DNA of 64,000 nucleotides from a virus: positions 1-64,000 of IMG/VR virus record IMGVR_UViG_3300048571_000088. The stretch is one strand, 5' to 3'. Below are positions 17,259 through 25,490 of the stretch, in pieces (the stretch's first letter is position 1; every line of letters starts with the position of its first letter). The notes below the pieces were generated by a model. It did not search any database, had not been told where the DNA came from, and was given only the letters and a program-made list of their open reading frames with translations. Position numbers and translations under genes: made by a program.

Positions 17259-18194
17259 TTAAGCCTCTTTAAATCCTTGTGTTGTATTTTGAGTAGAGCG
17301 TTTTAAAGTCATATCTACTAAAGCATCTAAAGCTTGTTCTCTAGTATCATACCAACAAGAGGATTCTTCTGGTGTAATTAAAGCATTGCTTTGTAATAGT
17401 TCAATAGCTTTACCAACATTTTGAATACCTTTTTTTCTTATAGAATGAGTAAGAATTTTTTGTTGTTTTTGTAAAGTAAAGTTTGGAAAAACATAAGAGA
17501 AAGATTTAAAGCATTTTCTTAAGAGAAAGATATTATTTCGAGCTTCAATAGCTTCTTCTAATTTTTCAATACGTGTTTTATCAACATCATTTACAAACAC
17601 AATATTAGCAGAAGACTCTTTACAAAGTTTCAAACCTTTTGTAAACATTTCTTCTTTAGTAGCACCACAAGTAGTTTTAAACACTACTAATAAAATATCT
17701 TTACGTTCTTTTTTAATAAGATTAATAATTTTATCATAAGGTTTAAATGCTAATTCTGCATATTCTACTTTATGTAGCTGTTTAGAATCTTTACCAAAAG
17801 TAGTATCTCTTATGTAACGTCCCCCAACATCTGAATCTGTAGTCTGATATTTTAAGCTAATCGGTTTAAAATCTACTAGAGCTACATTAAAAACAACAAT
17901 TCTAACAGCAGGATCTTTAACTATTTGTTTAACAATTACTTCCACATCTTCTGGAGTATCAGGTGCATTTTTATCTGACGGGTGAGCCATTTTAGTAAGT
18001 ATTAAATCAACATCCATTTTATTAAAAAGGTGTTGCTTAAATTTTTCTGCAATTTGTTTTGTAGTGTTACCATAAGAAGGTGCGGAAATAGCTAAATGAT
18101 TTGTAATATAACTATTTGTGCCTCCACCTAAGACAATAATTTTTTTATTAGGGAGTTTTGACAAAGTATTTTCAATTAATTCTACATTATTCAT
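17259..18194 (-). CDS. CoaB-like (phosphopantothenoylcysteine synthetase) protein
   Basis: 311 aa. IIVLGGGTNSYI near 20 resembles the nucleotide loop of the CoaB half of CoaBC, VVFNVALVDFKP near 100 the substrate loop, and KTTCGAT with ANIVFVNDVD near 197-204 the D-IVAND motif. CoaB joins 4'-phosphopantothenate to cysteine with CTP or ATP in coenzyme A synthesis. No CoaC decarboxylase half is present. The similarity is motif-level, so a paralogue with another substrate is possible. Confidence 0.6.
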   Translation of the reverse strand: MNNVELIENTLSKLPNKKIIVLGGGTNSYITNHLAISAPSYGNTTKQIAEKFKQHLFNKMDVDLILTKMAHPSDKNAPDTPEDVEVIVKQIVKDPAVRIVVFNVALVDFKPISLKYQTTDSDVGGRYIRDTTFGKDSKQLHKVEYAELAFKPYDKIINLIKKERKDILLVVFKTTCGATKEEMFTKGLKLCKESSANIVFVNDVDKTRIEKLEEAIEARNNIFLLRKCFKSFSYVFPNFTLQKQQKILTHSIRKKGIQNVGKAIELLQSNALITPEESSCWYDTREQALDALVDMTLKRSTQNTTQGFKEA

Positions 18195-18200
18195 TTAAGC

Positions 18201-18428
18201 CTAAGCCTCTTTTAAATTTGTTATTTCAATTAAATAAATATTATTTATAGTATCTGTGCAAACTGCATAAGTATCAGAGTAAACCTTTAAGATTTTTAAT
18301 AGAGTATGTTTACTAAGTCCTGTATAACTAGATTTAGAAGAAACATATTTATAGCCAAGTTGTCTTAAAGATTTAAATACTGATGGTGTAACATAATAGT
18401 TATTTCTATATTTAAGTGGTAAGCACAT
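18201..18428 (-). CDS. hypothetical protein, 75 aa
   Basis: I use the ATG at 18428, four bases after the end of the upstream frame; a UUG at 18443 is the alternative. Basic, with YVSSKSSYTGLSKHTLLK in the middle, which could be a small nucleic-acid or peptide-binding fold. Unrecognised. Confidence 0.6.
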   Translation of the reverse strand: MCLPLKYRNNYYVTPSVFKSLRQLGYKYVSSKSSYTGLSKHTLLKILKVYSDTYAVCTDTINNIYLIEITNLKEA

Positions 18429-18432
18429 AATT

Positions 18433-18549
18433 TTAAAGCTCAAGTAATTTTAAATGAGTAATGTCAATATGATCACTAAAGGCTTGTTGTACCTAACAGA
18501 CTACGTCATTTGCATTATTACATAATTTTTGTTTATATATTTTATACAT
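18433..18549 (-). pseudogene. 38-codon frame with one internal UAG
   Basis: The frame starts at an ATG one base after the UAA of the 103-aa gene and ends at a UAA four bases before the next ATG, which is how genes are packed here. A single UAG at 18493-18495 splits it into 18 and 19 residues. It is either a gene broken by one nonsense mutation or a site of UAG read-through. Translation on both sides looks protein-like (AFSDHIDITHLKLLEL after the stop). Confidence 0.5.
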
Positions 18550-18550
18550 C

Positions 18551-18862
18551 TTAAATATCTAATCTTTTATTTAAGATACCAAGTAACTTATGGCAATTTT
18601 CTGTAGTAATGTTAAGTTGCTGAATACGTTGAGACAAAGGGCTGCTTGAACTGTTATCTAAACTGACGCTAATGAAGTCTTCAACTGGCTCAGGCGAAAG
18701 AATTGGCTCTAATTTAATCACAAGGCTTTGAATAGAGCTTGAAAGTTCTTTAACTTCATACTCAAGATCTTCTAGGTGTTTATAAATATTTGAAATTTTT
18801 GTCGGCTTTAAAGGAAGCTGTGAGCTTGTAAAAGTCGATTGTTTTCCTACACCATTGTTCAT
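18551..18862 (-). CDS. hypothetical coiled-coil protein, 103 aa
   Basis: Heptad-like helices at about 25-55 (ISNIYKHLEDLEYEVKELSS) and at the C-terminus around a Ser/Pro-rich linker. Unrecognised; perhaps a small oligomeric scaffold. Confidence 0.65.
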   Translation of the reverse strand: MNNGVGKQSTFTSSQLPLKPTKISNIYKHLEDLEYEVKELSSSIQSLVIKLEPILSPEPVEDFISVSLDNSSSSPLSQRIQQLNITTENCHKLLGILNKRLDI

Positions 18863-19227
18863 TGTTTTTCCTTATGCGAGTCAATATATAAGTATTCATA
18901 TAGTTTGTTTACAGTTTCCTGGATTTGTCCGTAATTAAAAGACTCTAAATAATCCCATTTATCCCCTTTGTAAGGACCATATGGTTTAATATCTTGATTC
19001 TTACAGCCATTAATAATAATAGAGTCAGAGTTACGATGCTCGTAAATACAATAAGTAAAATTACTATCTTTAATAGAATACGTATTACCATACTCGCGGC
19101 AATTATCAAAAGATCCAATTACTAGAGAAGTAATTGGAAATTCATTTTTAATTGTAATTAGCTTCGTAAGTTCTTCTAGTAATAAAGTATTTAACTCTGA
19201 TTTATTATTATAAAAAATATCTGTCAT
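18859..19227 (-). CDS. hypothetical protein, 122 aa
   Basis: Unrecognised. Start overlaps the AAA ATPase stop (ATGA) and its own stop overlaps the next start, so it is coupled on both sides. It may act with the ATPase. Confidence 0.65.
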   Translation of the reverse strand: MTDIFYNNKSELNTLLLEELTKLITIKNEFPITSLVIGSFDNCREYGNTYSIKDSNFTYCIYEHRNSDSIIINGCKNQDIKPYGPYKGDKWDYLESFNYGQIQETVNKLYEYLYIDSHKEKQ

Positions 19228-20270
19228 TTTCCAAATCCAAAACCTGACTTTTTAGTGTCAACATTACTAAAGATTTTAGGAGCATTTTTAATCTCAAATA
19301 ACTCTGCTAATGTATAAGTAGATTGAGTAATTAAATTACTATCTAATTCAATATCTTTTGCAACTTCTTTAGCTTCCGTGTTACTCATCTTTCCAATCTC
19401 TAGTACAGCAAAACAACGTCCAGGGCGTAATAATGCCTCATCAATATCAGTACGAGAAGGTAAGTTTGTAGAGAAAATTACTTTCTTTGTTTTATTAGCT
19501 GTAAGACCATCAGTAATATTAAGTAACTTCTTCATATCTTCATTACCATTTCTACGAGCACTAATATAAGTGTCTGCGTCTTCAATGATCATATATTTTT
19601 CTTTAGAATCATAAAAGTAATCAAATAATGCATCCATTTTAGCAACATCTGCATTATAGGTCAGTAAGACATCTTGATTAGAATCACAAATAAATTTACG
19701 AATAATATTAGTCTTCCCAGATCCTGGAGGACCAATAAGTAAAAGTACAGGAGACTCTGATTGCAAATATGCTGTAATTAGTGTTTCGATGTCAGTACTT
19801 AACTTAGGATAAAAACTAGGTTTAATTGGTTTAGGAGGATCTACTTTAATCTTTTTAGTGATTAACTCTCCCTCTCGGTTTACACCAGTAACCCAAGTAA
19901 TAAATGATTCAGTTTTCTGTTTAACTTGTGGTACATTGTCAATATTAAATACATGTTTAACACTAGATAAACCTACATAAAAAGTTAAAGAATAAGCGTC
20001 AAAAGATTCTTTGTACTCTAAAGTCAAATAAATTGATTCGTTCCAAAACAACTCTTTAACGATTGTCTTTTTATTATCAGAACTATCTGTAATTCGAGTT
20101 AGTACATAAGTAGCTAAAGAAATAAACGATTCATATGTTTCTTTACTGACTCTATAATTTTGAAAAGTAAAGATATCTAAATTATCTTTCTTTTGGTAAG
20201 CTAGGTGTTGTAGAGTAGCTGAGTAATAATCAGCGAAACTAGAGTAATTAAAATTACTACGGTGTGTCAT
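19224..20270 (-). CDS. AAA+ ATPase
   Basis: 348 aa. Walker A GPPGSGKTN at about 180-188, Walker B MIIEDADTY at about 227-235, sensor-1 Asn in VIFSTNLPS, and arginine finger region DEALLRPGRCFAVLEIG. This matches the FtsH/Cdc48/BCS1-like AAA group. Residues 1-160 are a substrate-recognition domain that is not recognised. Likely a remodelling ATPase without a protease domain. Confidence 0.88.
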   Translation of the reverse strand: MTHRSNFNYSSFADYYSATLQHLAYQKKDNLDIFTFQNYRVSKETYESFISLATYVLTRITDSSDNKKTIVKELFWNESIYLTLEYKESFDAYSLTFYVGLSSVKHVFNIDNVPQVKQKTESFITWVTGVNREGELITKKIKVDPPKPIKPSFYPKLSTDIETLITAYLQSESPVLLLIGPPGSGKTNIIRKFICDSNQDVLLTYNADVAKMDALFDYFYDSKEKYMIIEDADTYISARRNGNEDMKKLLNITDGLTANKTKKVIFSTNLPSRTDIDEALLRPGRCFAVLEIGKMSNTEAKEVAKDIELDSNLITQSTYTLAELFEIKNAPKIFSNVDTKKSGFGFGK

Positions 20271-20284
20271 TTTAAATATAACCT

Positions 20285-20521
20285 TTAAAAAGAATTTGAC
20301 AAGAGAGACGAAGCAAGAAGCTTAGAACAAGAAGAAGAATTTAAATATTTGACAGAATAATCACAGAAGTCATAGAAAACAGATCCATCATAAGTCCAAG
20401 GAACAGGTTGTTGTTTTGGATCCTGAATAAAATCACTAATATCCAACGGATAGTGAAAGCAACTAGAGACTGGTCTTTTTAGTGTATTTTTAATATGAGG
20501 ATATAAGAAATTATTTTTCAT
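20285..20521 (-). CDS. hypothetical protein, 78 aa
   Basis: Unrecognised, with a Ser-rich C-terminus (LNSSSCSKLLASSLLS). ATG overlaps the stop of the 85-aa gene. Confidence 0.6.
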   Translation of the reverse strand: MKNNFLYPHIKNTLKRPVSSCFHYPLDISDFIQDPKQQPVPWTYDGSVFYDFCDYSVKYLNSSSCSKLLASSLLSNSF

Positions 20522-20775
20522 GTAAACGATTTATACTGTTGAGTAGCGTACTTTTTTAAATAATCTTTTACATTTAATTTCAAAAAACAATTTAATCTTA
20601 AATGGGCAGAGTTTATTAAAGGTTGATAGCCTTTGTCAGGATCAAGATAAAAAGGAGCTGCTGAAAAACCAAAACGAATACTAGTACAAGGAAAGTTATA
20701 ATATTCTATTGAGTCAGATGAAAATGAATCAATTATTGATTCATTTTCACTTGCATCTTGAATGTATTTGTTCAT
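20518..20775 (-). CDS. hypothetical protein, 85 aa
   Basis: Unrecognised. Acidic Ser-rich N-terminus, then aromatic segments. Overlaps the next gene by four bases. Confidence 0.6.
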   Translation of the reverse strand: MNKYIQDASENESIIDSFSSDSIEYYNFPCTSIRFGFSAAPFYLDPDKGYQPLINSAHLRLNCFLKLNVKDYLKKYATQQYKSFT

Positions 20776-20799
20776 TATAGACTTAAATAAACTCCGAGT

Positions 20800-21147
20800 T
20801 TATCGTTTTGAATACGAGCGATAAGGTTTTGAAGAAGAATATTTATATGGTTTTTTATTTACTGTTTTATTAATGATTACAGTTTTATGTACCACAGTAG
20901 TCGGTCGTTGATAGTGCGAAGATTTGTGTGACGAAGAGTTACCAACCATATAACCTGCTGCTGCACCTGCGGCGGCGGCTAAAACAGCATCTGAATGATC
21001 ATCGTTGTCTTGAATAATCGCAGGTTGTTGCTGTTGTACAGAAGGTTGATAAGCAGGAATTTGCTGAGGAGGTGTGTTATCTGAGCAGGCAGTCAGAAAC
21101 AGAGAAGCAGAAAGAGAAAAAGCAAGGATAGTACAATAGTGTTTCAT
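20800..21147 (-). CDS. lipoprotein with glycine-zipper-like segment
   Basis: 115 aa. Signal peptide with lipobox LTAC at about 18-21, so it should be lipid-anchored. Then a Gln/Pro-rich linker, an Ala/Gly segment VLAAAAGAAAGYMVG near 55-69 and a basic Ser/Tyr/Lys tail. The pattern resembles small envelope-inserted lipoproteins; a role in superinfection exclusion or lysis is only a guess. Confidence 0.75.
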   Translation of the reverse strand: MKHYCTILAFSLSASLFLTACSDNTPPQQIPAYQPSVQQQQPAIIQDNDDHSDAVLAAAAGAAAGYMVGNSSSHKSSHYQRPTTVVHKTVIINKTVNKKPYKYSSSKPYRSYSKR

Positions 21148-21184
21148 TTTGATTTGTGCTCAAATTTAAACAAGTAAAAAGAAA

Positions 21185-21376
21185 TTACGAAGGAAGCTCG
21201 TAAGTATTAAGGAAGTACCAGTCAGAGGTAATTTGCTGGGTTGCAAGTTTTCGTGCATTAAATTTTATACAATAATTTAAAGGTAAGAAATTAGATGAGT
21301 TGACAAGTTCTCTCTCTGTTTTTAAACGTTGTTTTGTTTTTGAATCAATAAGATTTTTATAAAAAATTTTCTTCAT
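21185..21376 (-). CDS. hypothetical protein, 63 aa
   Basis: Small basic protein (KKIFYKNLIDSKTKQRLK at the N-terminus). Unrecognised. Confidence 0.6.
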   Translation of the reverse strand: MKKIFYKNLIDSKTKQRLKTERELVNSSNFLPLNYCIKFNARKLATQQITSDWYFLNTYELPS

Positions 21377-21466
21377 GGTTTTTCCTATGTAGAATAAATT
21401 ATACTTTTGGCGGAGATAAGGAGTTTTCTTCCTTTCAATACTATTTACAATTTGTAAGTTAGTAAC

Positions 21467-21895
21467 TTAATAAGGATTTTTAGAAGTTTTTATTTTAGTA
21501 TTACCATAATTAGCAGGTAAAGATCTAATTGTTCTGTCTGAATCTAAGTAATAATGATATTCTTCTTTAGTCCAAAAATTAGTGGGATTATCTCTAGAAC
21601 TTTTAGTAAGTTGTTGAGAGAAATTATCTTTCCAACAAGTACCATTATATTCTAACCTAAAAGAAGAATTGTATTTATAATAATCACTATTAATTACATA
21701 TTGATGTAATTCTTTAATAGATTTATCTACAAATCGTCTACAGATATGTGACATAATCTTATGAAGGTTTAGGTCATAAGAAAAACGATTCCGACTCTTA
21801 TGTTTCTTGTAAAGATAAGGTAAATGTTTTTTGTTTACCTTACCACTAATTGGAGTACTATGGAAATAATTATGAATTTTATGATGTACAAACAT
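21467..21895 (-). CDS. hypothetical protein, 142 aa
   Basis: Basic, His- and Tyr-rich (MFVHHKIHNYFHSTP at the start). May bind nucleic acid. No motif recognised. Confidence 0.65.
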   Translation of the reverse strand: MFVHHKIHNYFHSTPISGKVNKKHLPYLYKKHKSRNRFSYDLNLHKIMSHICRRFVDKSIKELHQYVINSDYYKYNSSFRLEYNGTCWKDNFSQQLTKSSRDNPTNFWTKEEYHYYLDSDRTIRSLPANYGNTKIKTSKNPY

Positions 21896-21910
21896 TTAAA
21901 AACTATTTCC

Positions 21911-22114
21911 TTATTGATTGTGTTTATACCAACGAATATTAAGTCTTGGAGGTGTAGTAACATACGTATTACTTTTATCACACCACTTAAAACCACCCTT
22001 AGTTTTATAATACTCAGGAATTGTTTTTAAAATCTTTGAGTTAGGTTTATTTAATACACTATTAAAGTAATTAGAGTGTAAATTAAAACTTTTTATTAGC
22101 ACATTTGAATCCAA
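21911..22114 (-). CDS. hypothetical protein, 67 aa
   Basis: Start is uncertain: UUG at 22114 or GUG at 22102, both overlapping the upstream gene. Basic, with GGFKWCDKSNTYV in the middle. Unrecognised. Confidence 0.5.
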   Translation of the reverse strand: MDSNVLIKSFNLHSNYFNSVLNKPNSKILKTIPEYYKTKGGFKWCDKSNTYVTTPPRLNIRWYKHNQ

Positions 22115-22323
22115 GTTAATTCAATACCTTGTTTTAAAAATTGTTGGTCATAAGTTACATCTGATTCAACATCAAATATTGCGCCATGTGTATCATACAA
22201 CCATTCTGTAAATACATAGTTACAATCAAAATAGAATGTTTGATTATTAATATCTGTTACATAATACTCAGTAAAACCTGTATAACTGTCAATTATTTTC
22301 CATTTTATAACATATTGTATCAT
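22096..22323 (-). CDS. hypothetical protein, 75 aa
   Basis: Unrecognised, beta-rich and aromatic (YYVTDINNQTFYF near 20). Two bases from the upstream gene. Confidence 0.65.
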   Translation of the reverse strand: MIQYVIKWKIIDSYTGFTEYYVTDINNQTFYFDCNYVFTEWLYDTHGAIFDVESDVTYDQQFLKQGIELTWIQMC

Positions 22324-22325
22324 CT

Positions 22326-22745
22326 CTAATCTTTTAATTCTTCTTCAACATATTCTTTACGAAAGATTTCTAAGTAATTATACAAATGTACAATAGCATC
22401 TAAAAGACAGCTACCAAAACAAATCTCTACTTTAATTTGATCTTCTGCTTTTGCAAATGAATTTAAAGTAGCATCTAAACGTGACCATTGATCACTATAA
22501 ATACCATCAATTGTAACGTCATAATGATAAGTTAATTGTAATAACATATCTGAAACAATATCATACTTTGCAGTAGCTCCCCATTCAGCAAAAGAACAAA
22601 AATTAGTCTTAAAGAATTTATTTGAAATTCTTACAAGTTCTAGATTATACTGTTCTTTTTGTTCAGCGTTTACAACGCAAGCGCAAGATGAGTAACAAGT
22701 TTCATTTTTAGAATTTGTTTTTGAAGTATAATTTAGTTTAAACAT
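22326..22745 (-). CDS. hypothetical protein, 139 aa
   Basis: Start placed at the ATG directly after the stop of the 51-aa gene (TGAAATG); an ATG 27 bases earlier would overlap that gene. Contains CYSSCACVV near 14-22, a possible metal-binding cluster. Unrecognised. Confidence 0.65.
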   Translation of the reverse strand: MFKLNYTSKTNSKNETCYSSCACVVNAEQKEQYNLELVRISNKFFKTNFCSFAEWGATAKYDIVSDMLLQLTYHYDVTIDGIYSDQWSRLDATLNSFAKAEDQIKVEICFGSCLLDAIVHLYNYLEIFRKEYVEEELKD

Positions 22746-22746
22746 T

Positions 22747-22902
22747 TCAGTATTGTGCTGAGTCATAATCATCTGCAGTTAAGTAATTACCTGCAATTTC
22801 AAATAAAATAGATTCATATTTTTCTTTGTCTTTAACAGACATAGCTTCATACTCTTCTTTTGTAGGCTTATTTAAAACTGGGTGAAATTCTTGTTGACTC
22901 AT
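22747..22902 (-). CDS. small hypothetical protein, 51 aa
   Basis: Charged, helical (KEEYEAMSVKDKEKYES). ATG overlaps the stop of the 17-aa ORF. Unrecognised but well packed. Confidence 0.6.
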   Translation of the reverse strand: MSQQEFHPVLNKPTKEEYEAMSVKDKEKYESILFEIAGNYLTADDYDSAQY

Positions 22903-22952
22903 TTTTCAAACAAACCTTTTACAGGATGATTTTTAGATGTTTCTGTCAACAT
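22899..22952 (-). CDS. 17-aa leader-like ORF
   Basis: ATG preceded by AAAGGATACAAAAC, a good ribosome site, and ending in a TGA that overlaps the next ATG. It sits just below tRNA-Arg and may be a leader peptide that couples translation of the 51-aa gene. Confidence 0.45.
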   Translation of the reverse strand: MLTETSKNHPVKGLFEK

Positions 22953-22989
22953 GTTTTGTATCCTTTATATAATTTTAAAGTGTATATTG

Positions 22990-23062
22990 CCTGACTAGTC
23001 GGACTTGAACCGACAACCACTTTTTTAGAAGAAAAGTGCTCTATCCGTTGAGCTATAGTCAG
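22990..23062 (-). tRNA. tRNA-Arg(UCU)
   Basis: Standard cloverleaf: acceptor CTGACTA/TAGTCAG, discriminator G, anticodon arm CTTTT-CTTCTAA-AAAAG giving UCU (reads AGA/AGG), T arm GTCGG-TTCAAGT-CCGAC. The genome continues CAA rather than CCA after the discriminator. AGA is a favoured Arg codon in AT-rich phage genes. Confidence 0.93.
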
Positions 23063-23123
23063 AAAAAACAGTTATCTATTTAACAAACTCACTGTCAAAA
23101 GTAGTAAATAGATTTAAAAGAGA

Positions 23124-23196
23124 CTGTAAGCTTCTTGGTAGCAGGATGCAAGATCCGCTATTGAGGCGATGCTACTCTCTTATCCCCAAGCAACAG
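23124..23196 (-). ncRNA. structured RNA upstream of tRNA-Arg
   Basis: Nested helices: CTGTTGCTTGG pairs with CCAAGAAGCTTACAG (two bulges), GTAGCA pairs with TGCTAC, and GGAT-CTTGC-ATCC forms an inner hairpin. The apical CTTGCAT resembles an Ala anticodon loop, but no T arm is present, so it is not a normal tRNA. Function unknown. Confidence 0.5.
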
Positions 23197-23203
23197 TTTT
23201 TAC

Positions 23204-23350
23204 AGAATGTAGTATTATTTTAATTTGTTTGCCTTTAATAGGTTTTTGTGTACATACAAAAATTACTATCAACTGATTGTTAAATACAAATAATAATATT
23301 TAACACTTAGAAACTGATTTTATAAAAAAGTTGCTGTTATTACATTCTTT
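23204..23350 (-). repeat. tRNA-associated RNA element, copy 1 (P1-closed, long)
   Basis: Transcript order: AGAATGTA, then ATAACAGCAAC, about 120 nt, then TACATTCTG. The 8-bp stem and both conserved flanks match the other eight copies. The enclosed segment has a 9-bp hairpin (TGTTAAATA/TATTTAACA) but no tRNA. Confidence 0.65.
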
Positions 23351-23451
23351 TGTCAGAGCGGATGAACTTTAATCACCAACACTAACTCCCAAGGATAGTG
23401 TATTACCATTAACATTATGTCCTAAAATTAACAAACTCCAAGTAAATAGAT

Positions 23452-23656
23452 TTAAAATAATACTACAGTTTAAAAATATTAAAATTAGTAACCGCAAGAT
23501 TTCTTTAGTATAAAAGTTCAGAAATTAATTTTAAAATTACCTTTACTAACTACGTTACCGATTTAGTAGCCTTCCGTATTTAAAAGAGCAATTTCGGAAA
23601 CCCCTTTAAAAATCCTCTTAAGCTTTTAATATTTTTAAACTGTAGTATTATTTTAA
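23452..23656. repeat. perfect 33-bp inverted repeat
   Basis: Positions 23452-23484 and 23624-23656 are exact reverse complements (33 of 33), separated by 139 bases that hold further short pairings (TTCCG/CGGAA, CTAC/GTAG). About 15 bases of the arm occur again near 23209-23223. The whole 23.1-23.7 kb gap has no gene. It would fold into a very stable RNA hairpin. Confidence 0.85.
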
Positions 23657-23673
23657 CAAATTCATCTAAAGAT

Positions 23674-24339
23674 CTACCACCAATAATTAATTAAAATAGT
23701 ATCACCTAATTCAATCCCTAAATCCTGTTCAATAAAATACTGAGCAATAATAGGGAAATCACAAATTAACTCATGTAGTGTCATTTTCCAATATGAATTA
23801 TTATACAAGTTATCAGAGTCACCATAAATTCTAGAAACTTCTTTTTGTACTTCAATAGGACAATCAGACCATTGAGCATTAAGTACCCAAGTTTTAACTA
23901 AAGCTTTTGGTGTTTCTTTAGGATTAGGTGTATCATTATGTTTATGATGATAGGAACTAGTTTTTCCACACCATTTAATTAATTGATAGCCTGTATCTAA
24001 TAGTACTTGAAGTGGTGAGTTATTATATTTTTTAATTTCTTCTAACAAATCTTTAAAAGAAATATTATGTTTTTCACTATAAAATTTAATACTTTTTGAT
24101 AATTCTTTGATATCAAAAAACTTTTCTTCAATTTCTTCAAACATACTAGAAATAAATTCTAAATCAGGAAATTTACTTAATCTGACATAAGAAATATTCT
24201 GTGTATTTTTAGGAAATATAAAACCTGCTACTTGATAGTACTTATTAGTTTTAAGGTGTTTATTAGCTTCGTCTAATTGACTAGAAGTCCCACCTGTTCC
24301 TAAATATTTAACAACAGTTGTTTTATAATTAAGAATCAT
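23674..24339 (-). CDS. hypothetical protein, 221 aa (paralogue pair A)
   Basis: Residues 1-110 align by eye with the 107-aa protein at 25997-26320: TVVKYLGTGGT against TVKYLGKHGT, ANKHL shared, MFEE shared, and similar helical ends. The extra C-terminal half is unrecognised. Probably a duplicated phage-specific family. Confidence 0.75.
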   Translation of the reverse strand: MILNYKTTVVKYLGTGGTSSQLDEANKHLKTNKYYQVAGFIFPKNTQNISYVRLSKFPDLEFISSMFEEIEEKFFDIKELSKSIKFYSEKHNISFKDLLEEIKKYNNSPLQVLLDTGYQLIKWCGKTSSYHHKHNDTPNPKETPKALVKTWVLNAQWSDCPIEVQKEVSRIYGDSDNLYNNSYWKMTLHELICDFPIIAQYFIEQDLGIELGDTILINYWW

Positions 24340-24342
24340 TTG

Positions 24343-24603
24343 TTATAGAGCCTCGTCTGAATTATTAGTACAAATAGGTTCATCCCATTTCAAATGACTC
24401 CCTTTACTTAATTGATACATAAAGTCATCAGTCTCATCTTTACTAGTAACTTGACGGCAACGATGAATTTCTACATAAGTATTATCTTCATCAAAATGAT
24501 AGCAAGGTTTTCCTGTAACAGGATGAATAAAATTATCTGATTTAACAGTATTAATTTTACGACCTGATTTAAAAGGCTTCCCTGTTAATTTAATAACTCT
24601 CAA
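24343..24603 (-). CDS. hypothetical protein, 86 aa
   Basis: Start set at a UUG preceded by AAAGGAG with six-base spacing; a GUG at 24630 would lie within tRNA-Phe. Basic N-terminus, then HPVTGKPCYHFDEDNTYVEIHR. Unrecognised. Confidence 0.65.
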   Translation of the reverse strand: MRVIKLTGKPFKSGRKINTVKSDNFIHPVTGKPCYHFDEDNTYVEIHRCRQVTSKDETDDFMYQLSKGSHLKWDEPICTNNSDEAL

Positions 24604-24625
24604 AATAAACTCCTTTATACGTTTG

Positions 24626-24698
24626 TGCACAAGGCTGGGATCGAACCAGCGACAAACGAATTTTCAATCCGCTACTCTGCCGTCTGAGTTACTTGTGC
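24626..24698 (-). tRNA. tRNA-Phe(GAA)
   Basis: Acceptor GCACAAG/CTTGTGC, discriminator A, anticodon arm GCGGA-TTGAAAA-TTCGT (two G-U pairs) giving GAA, T arm GCTGG-TTCGATC-CCAGC. Genomic CAA follows the discriminator, not CCA. About 25 bases upstream begins a long-range pairing AATCTACTT/AAGTAGATT. Confidence 0.93.
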
Positions 24699-24793
24699 TC
24701 ATAATCTACTTGTTTCGTAATAGAACCTTTACATTAGTGTGAGGTAGCCTATTGTTTTCCTACTAAATACTATACTTACTTTAAGTAGATTAC

Positions 24794-25213
24794 TTAAACT
24801 TTATAATGATATGCAAAAATAAGGGGAAAATTATCTTTACGATCAATAAAGAAACTTAAAGATAAAATCTTTAATACTTCTTCTTGTTTTACACCTTCAA
24901 TAGGATAATTATCTACACAATAATATTTATAATTTTTAGTAATAAGACTAGTAATATTATTTTTAGAAATATCCATGACACCTTGTTTAAGATTCTTAAT
25001 CTGTTCCGCATAGTCTGGAAATTCATTATCAACAAATTCAAGACTGTGTAAATTAAAGGTTAAATCTGGATAGCAATAACTTGCAAATAAGTATTCATTT
25101 TTAAAAATTAAAGTATTATCAATACTACAATCATGACTATCTAAAAATTCTAAAACATCAGACCATGTCTCAAAAGAAATTGGTGTCTTATTAGTGGTAC
25201 TAATTGAATACAT
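24794..25213 (-). CDS. hypothetical protein, 139 aa
   Basis: Start at the ATG that overlaps the UAA of the 63-aa gene (TAATG). Aromatic and acidic. Unrecognised. Confidence 0.65.
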   Translation of the reverse strand: MYSISTTNKTPISFETWSDVLEFLDSHDCSIDNTLIFKNEYLFASYCYPDLTFNLHSLEFVDNEFPDYAEQIKNLKQGVMDISKNNITSLITKNYKYYCVDNYPIEGVKQEEVLKILSLSFFIDRKDNFPLIFAYHYKV

Positions 25214-25404
25214 TAACCATCCCAACCTTCACTAGGAATTGGTGTTGGACGTGGTTTTGAACGATCTTTATTACTCATAATTCTTTCCTTTCTTTTAATT
25301 AAGAATTCTTTAGCTTCTTTTTGAATGATTTCTGTGGGTCGTATAGTACAGCCATCATACGATGAAGGATCTGTAAGTAAAACACTATGTGTTTGTTGTT
25401 TCAT
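25213..25404 (-). CDS. hypothetical protein, 63 aa
   Basis: Good ribosome site CAAGGATTAAAA before the ATG. Ends RSKPRPTPIPSEGWDG, a Pro-rich tail. Unrecognised. Confidence 0.65.
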   Translation of the reverse strand: MKQQTHSVLLTDPSSYDGCTIRPTEIIQKEAKEFLIKRKERIMSNKDRSKPRPTPIPSEGWDG

Positions 25405-25427
25405 TTTTAATCCTTGTAGTATAAATT

Positions 25428-25486
25428 CAGAATACTTTTTGTTTTATAAACTATATAAATTTTAAATTTGCTGTTAGTATTCTTTA
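25428..25486 (-). repeat. tRNA-associated RNA element, copy 2 (P1-closed)
   Basis: AGAATAC, TAACAGCAAAT, then hairpin TTTATA/TATAAA, then GTATTCTG. It lies five bases 3' of the tRNA-like gene at 25491 and ends about 25 bases before the next ATG. Confidence 0.75.
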
Positions 25487-25490
25487 TGTA

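Noticed and set aside
23100-23670. tmRNA or RNase P RNA in the 760-base gap
   Set aside because: No TTCGA T arm with Ala acceptor or tag-like ORF, and no GAGGAAAGTCC-type conserved block of RNase P RNA.
24604-24630. GUG start for the gene at 24343
   Set aside because: It lies inside the tRNA-Phe region and has no ribosome site, whereas the UUG at 24603 follows AAAGGAG.
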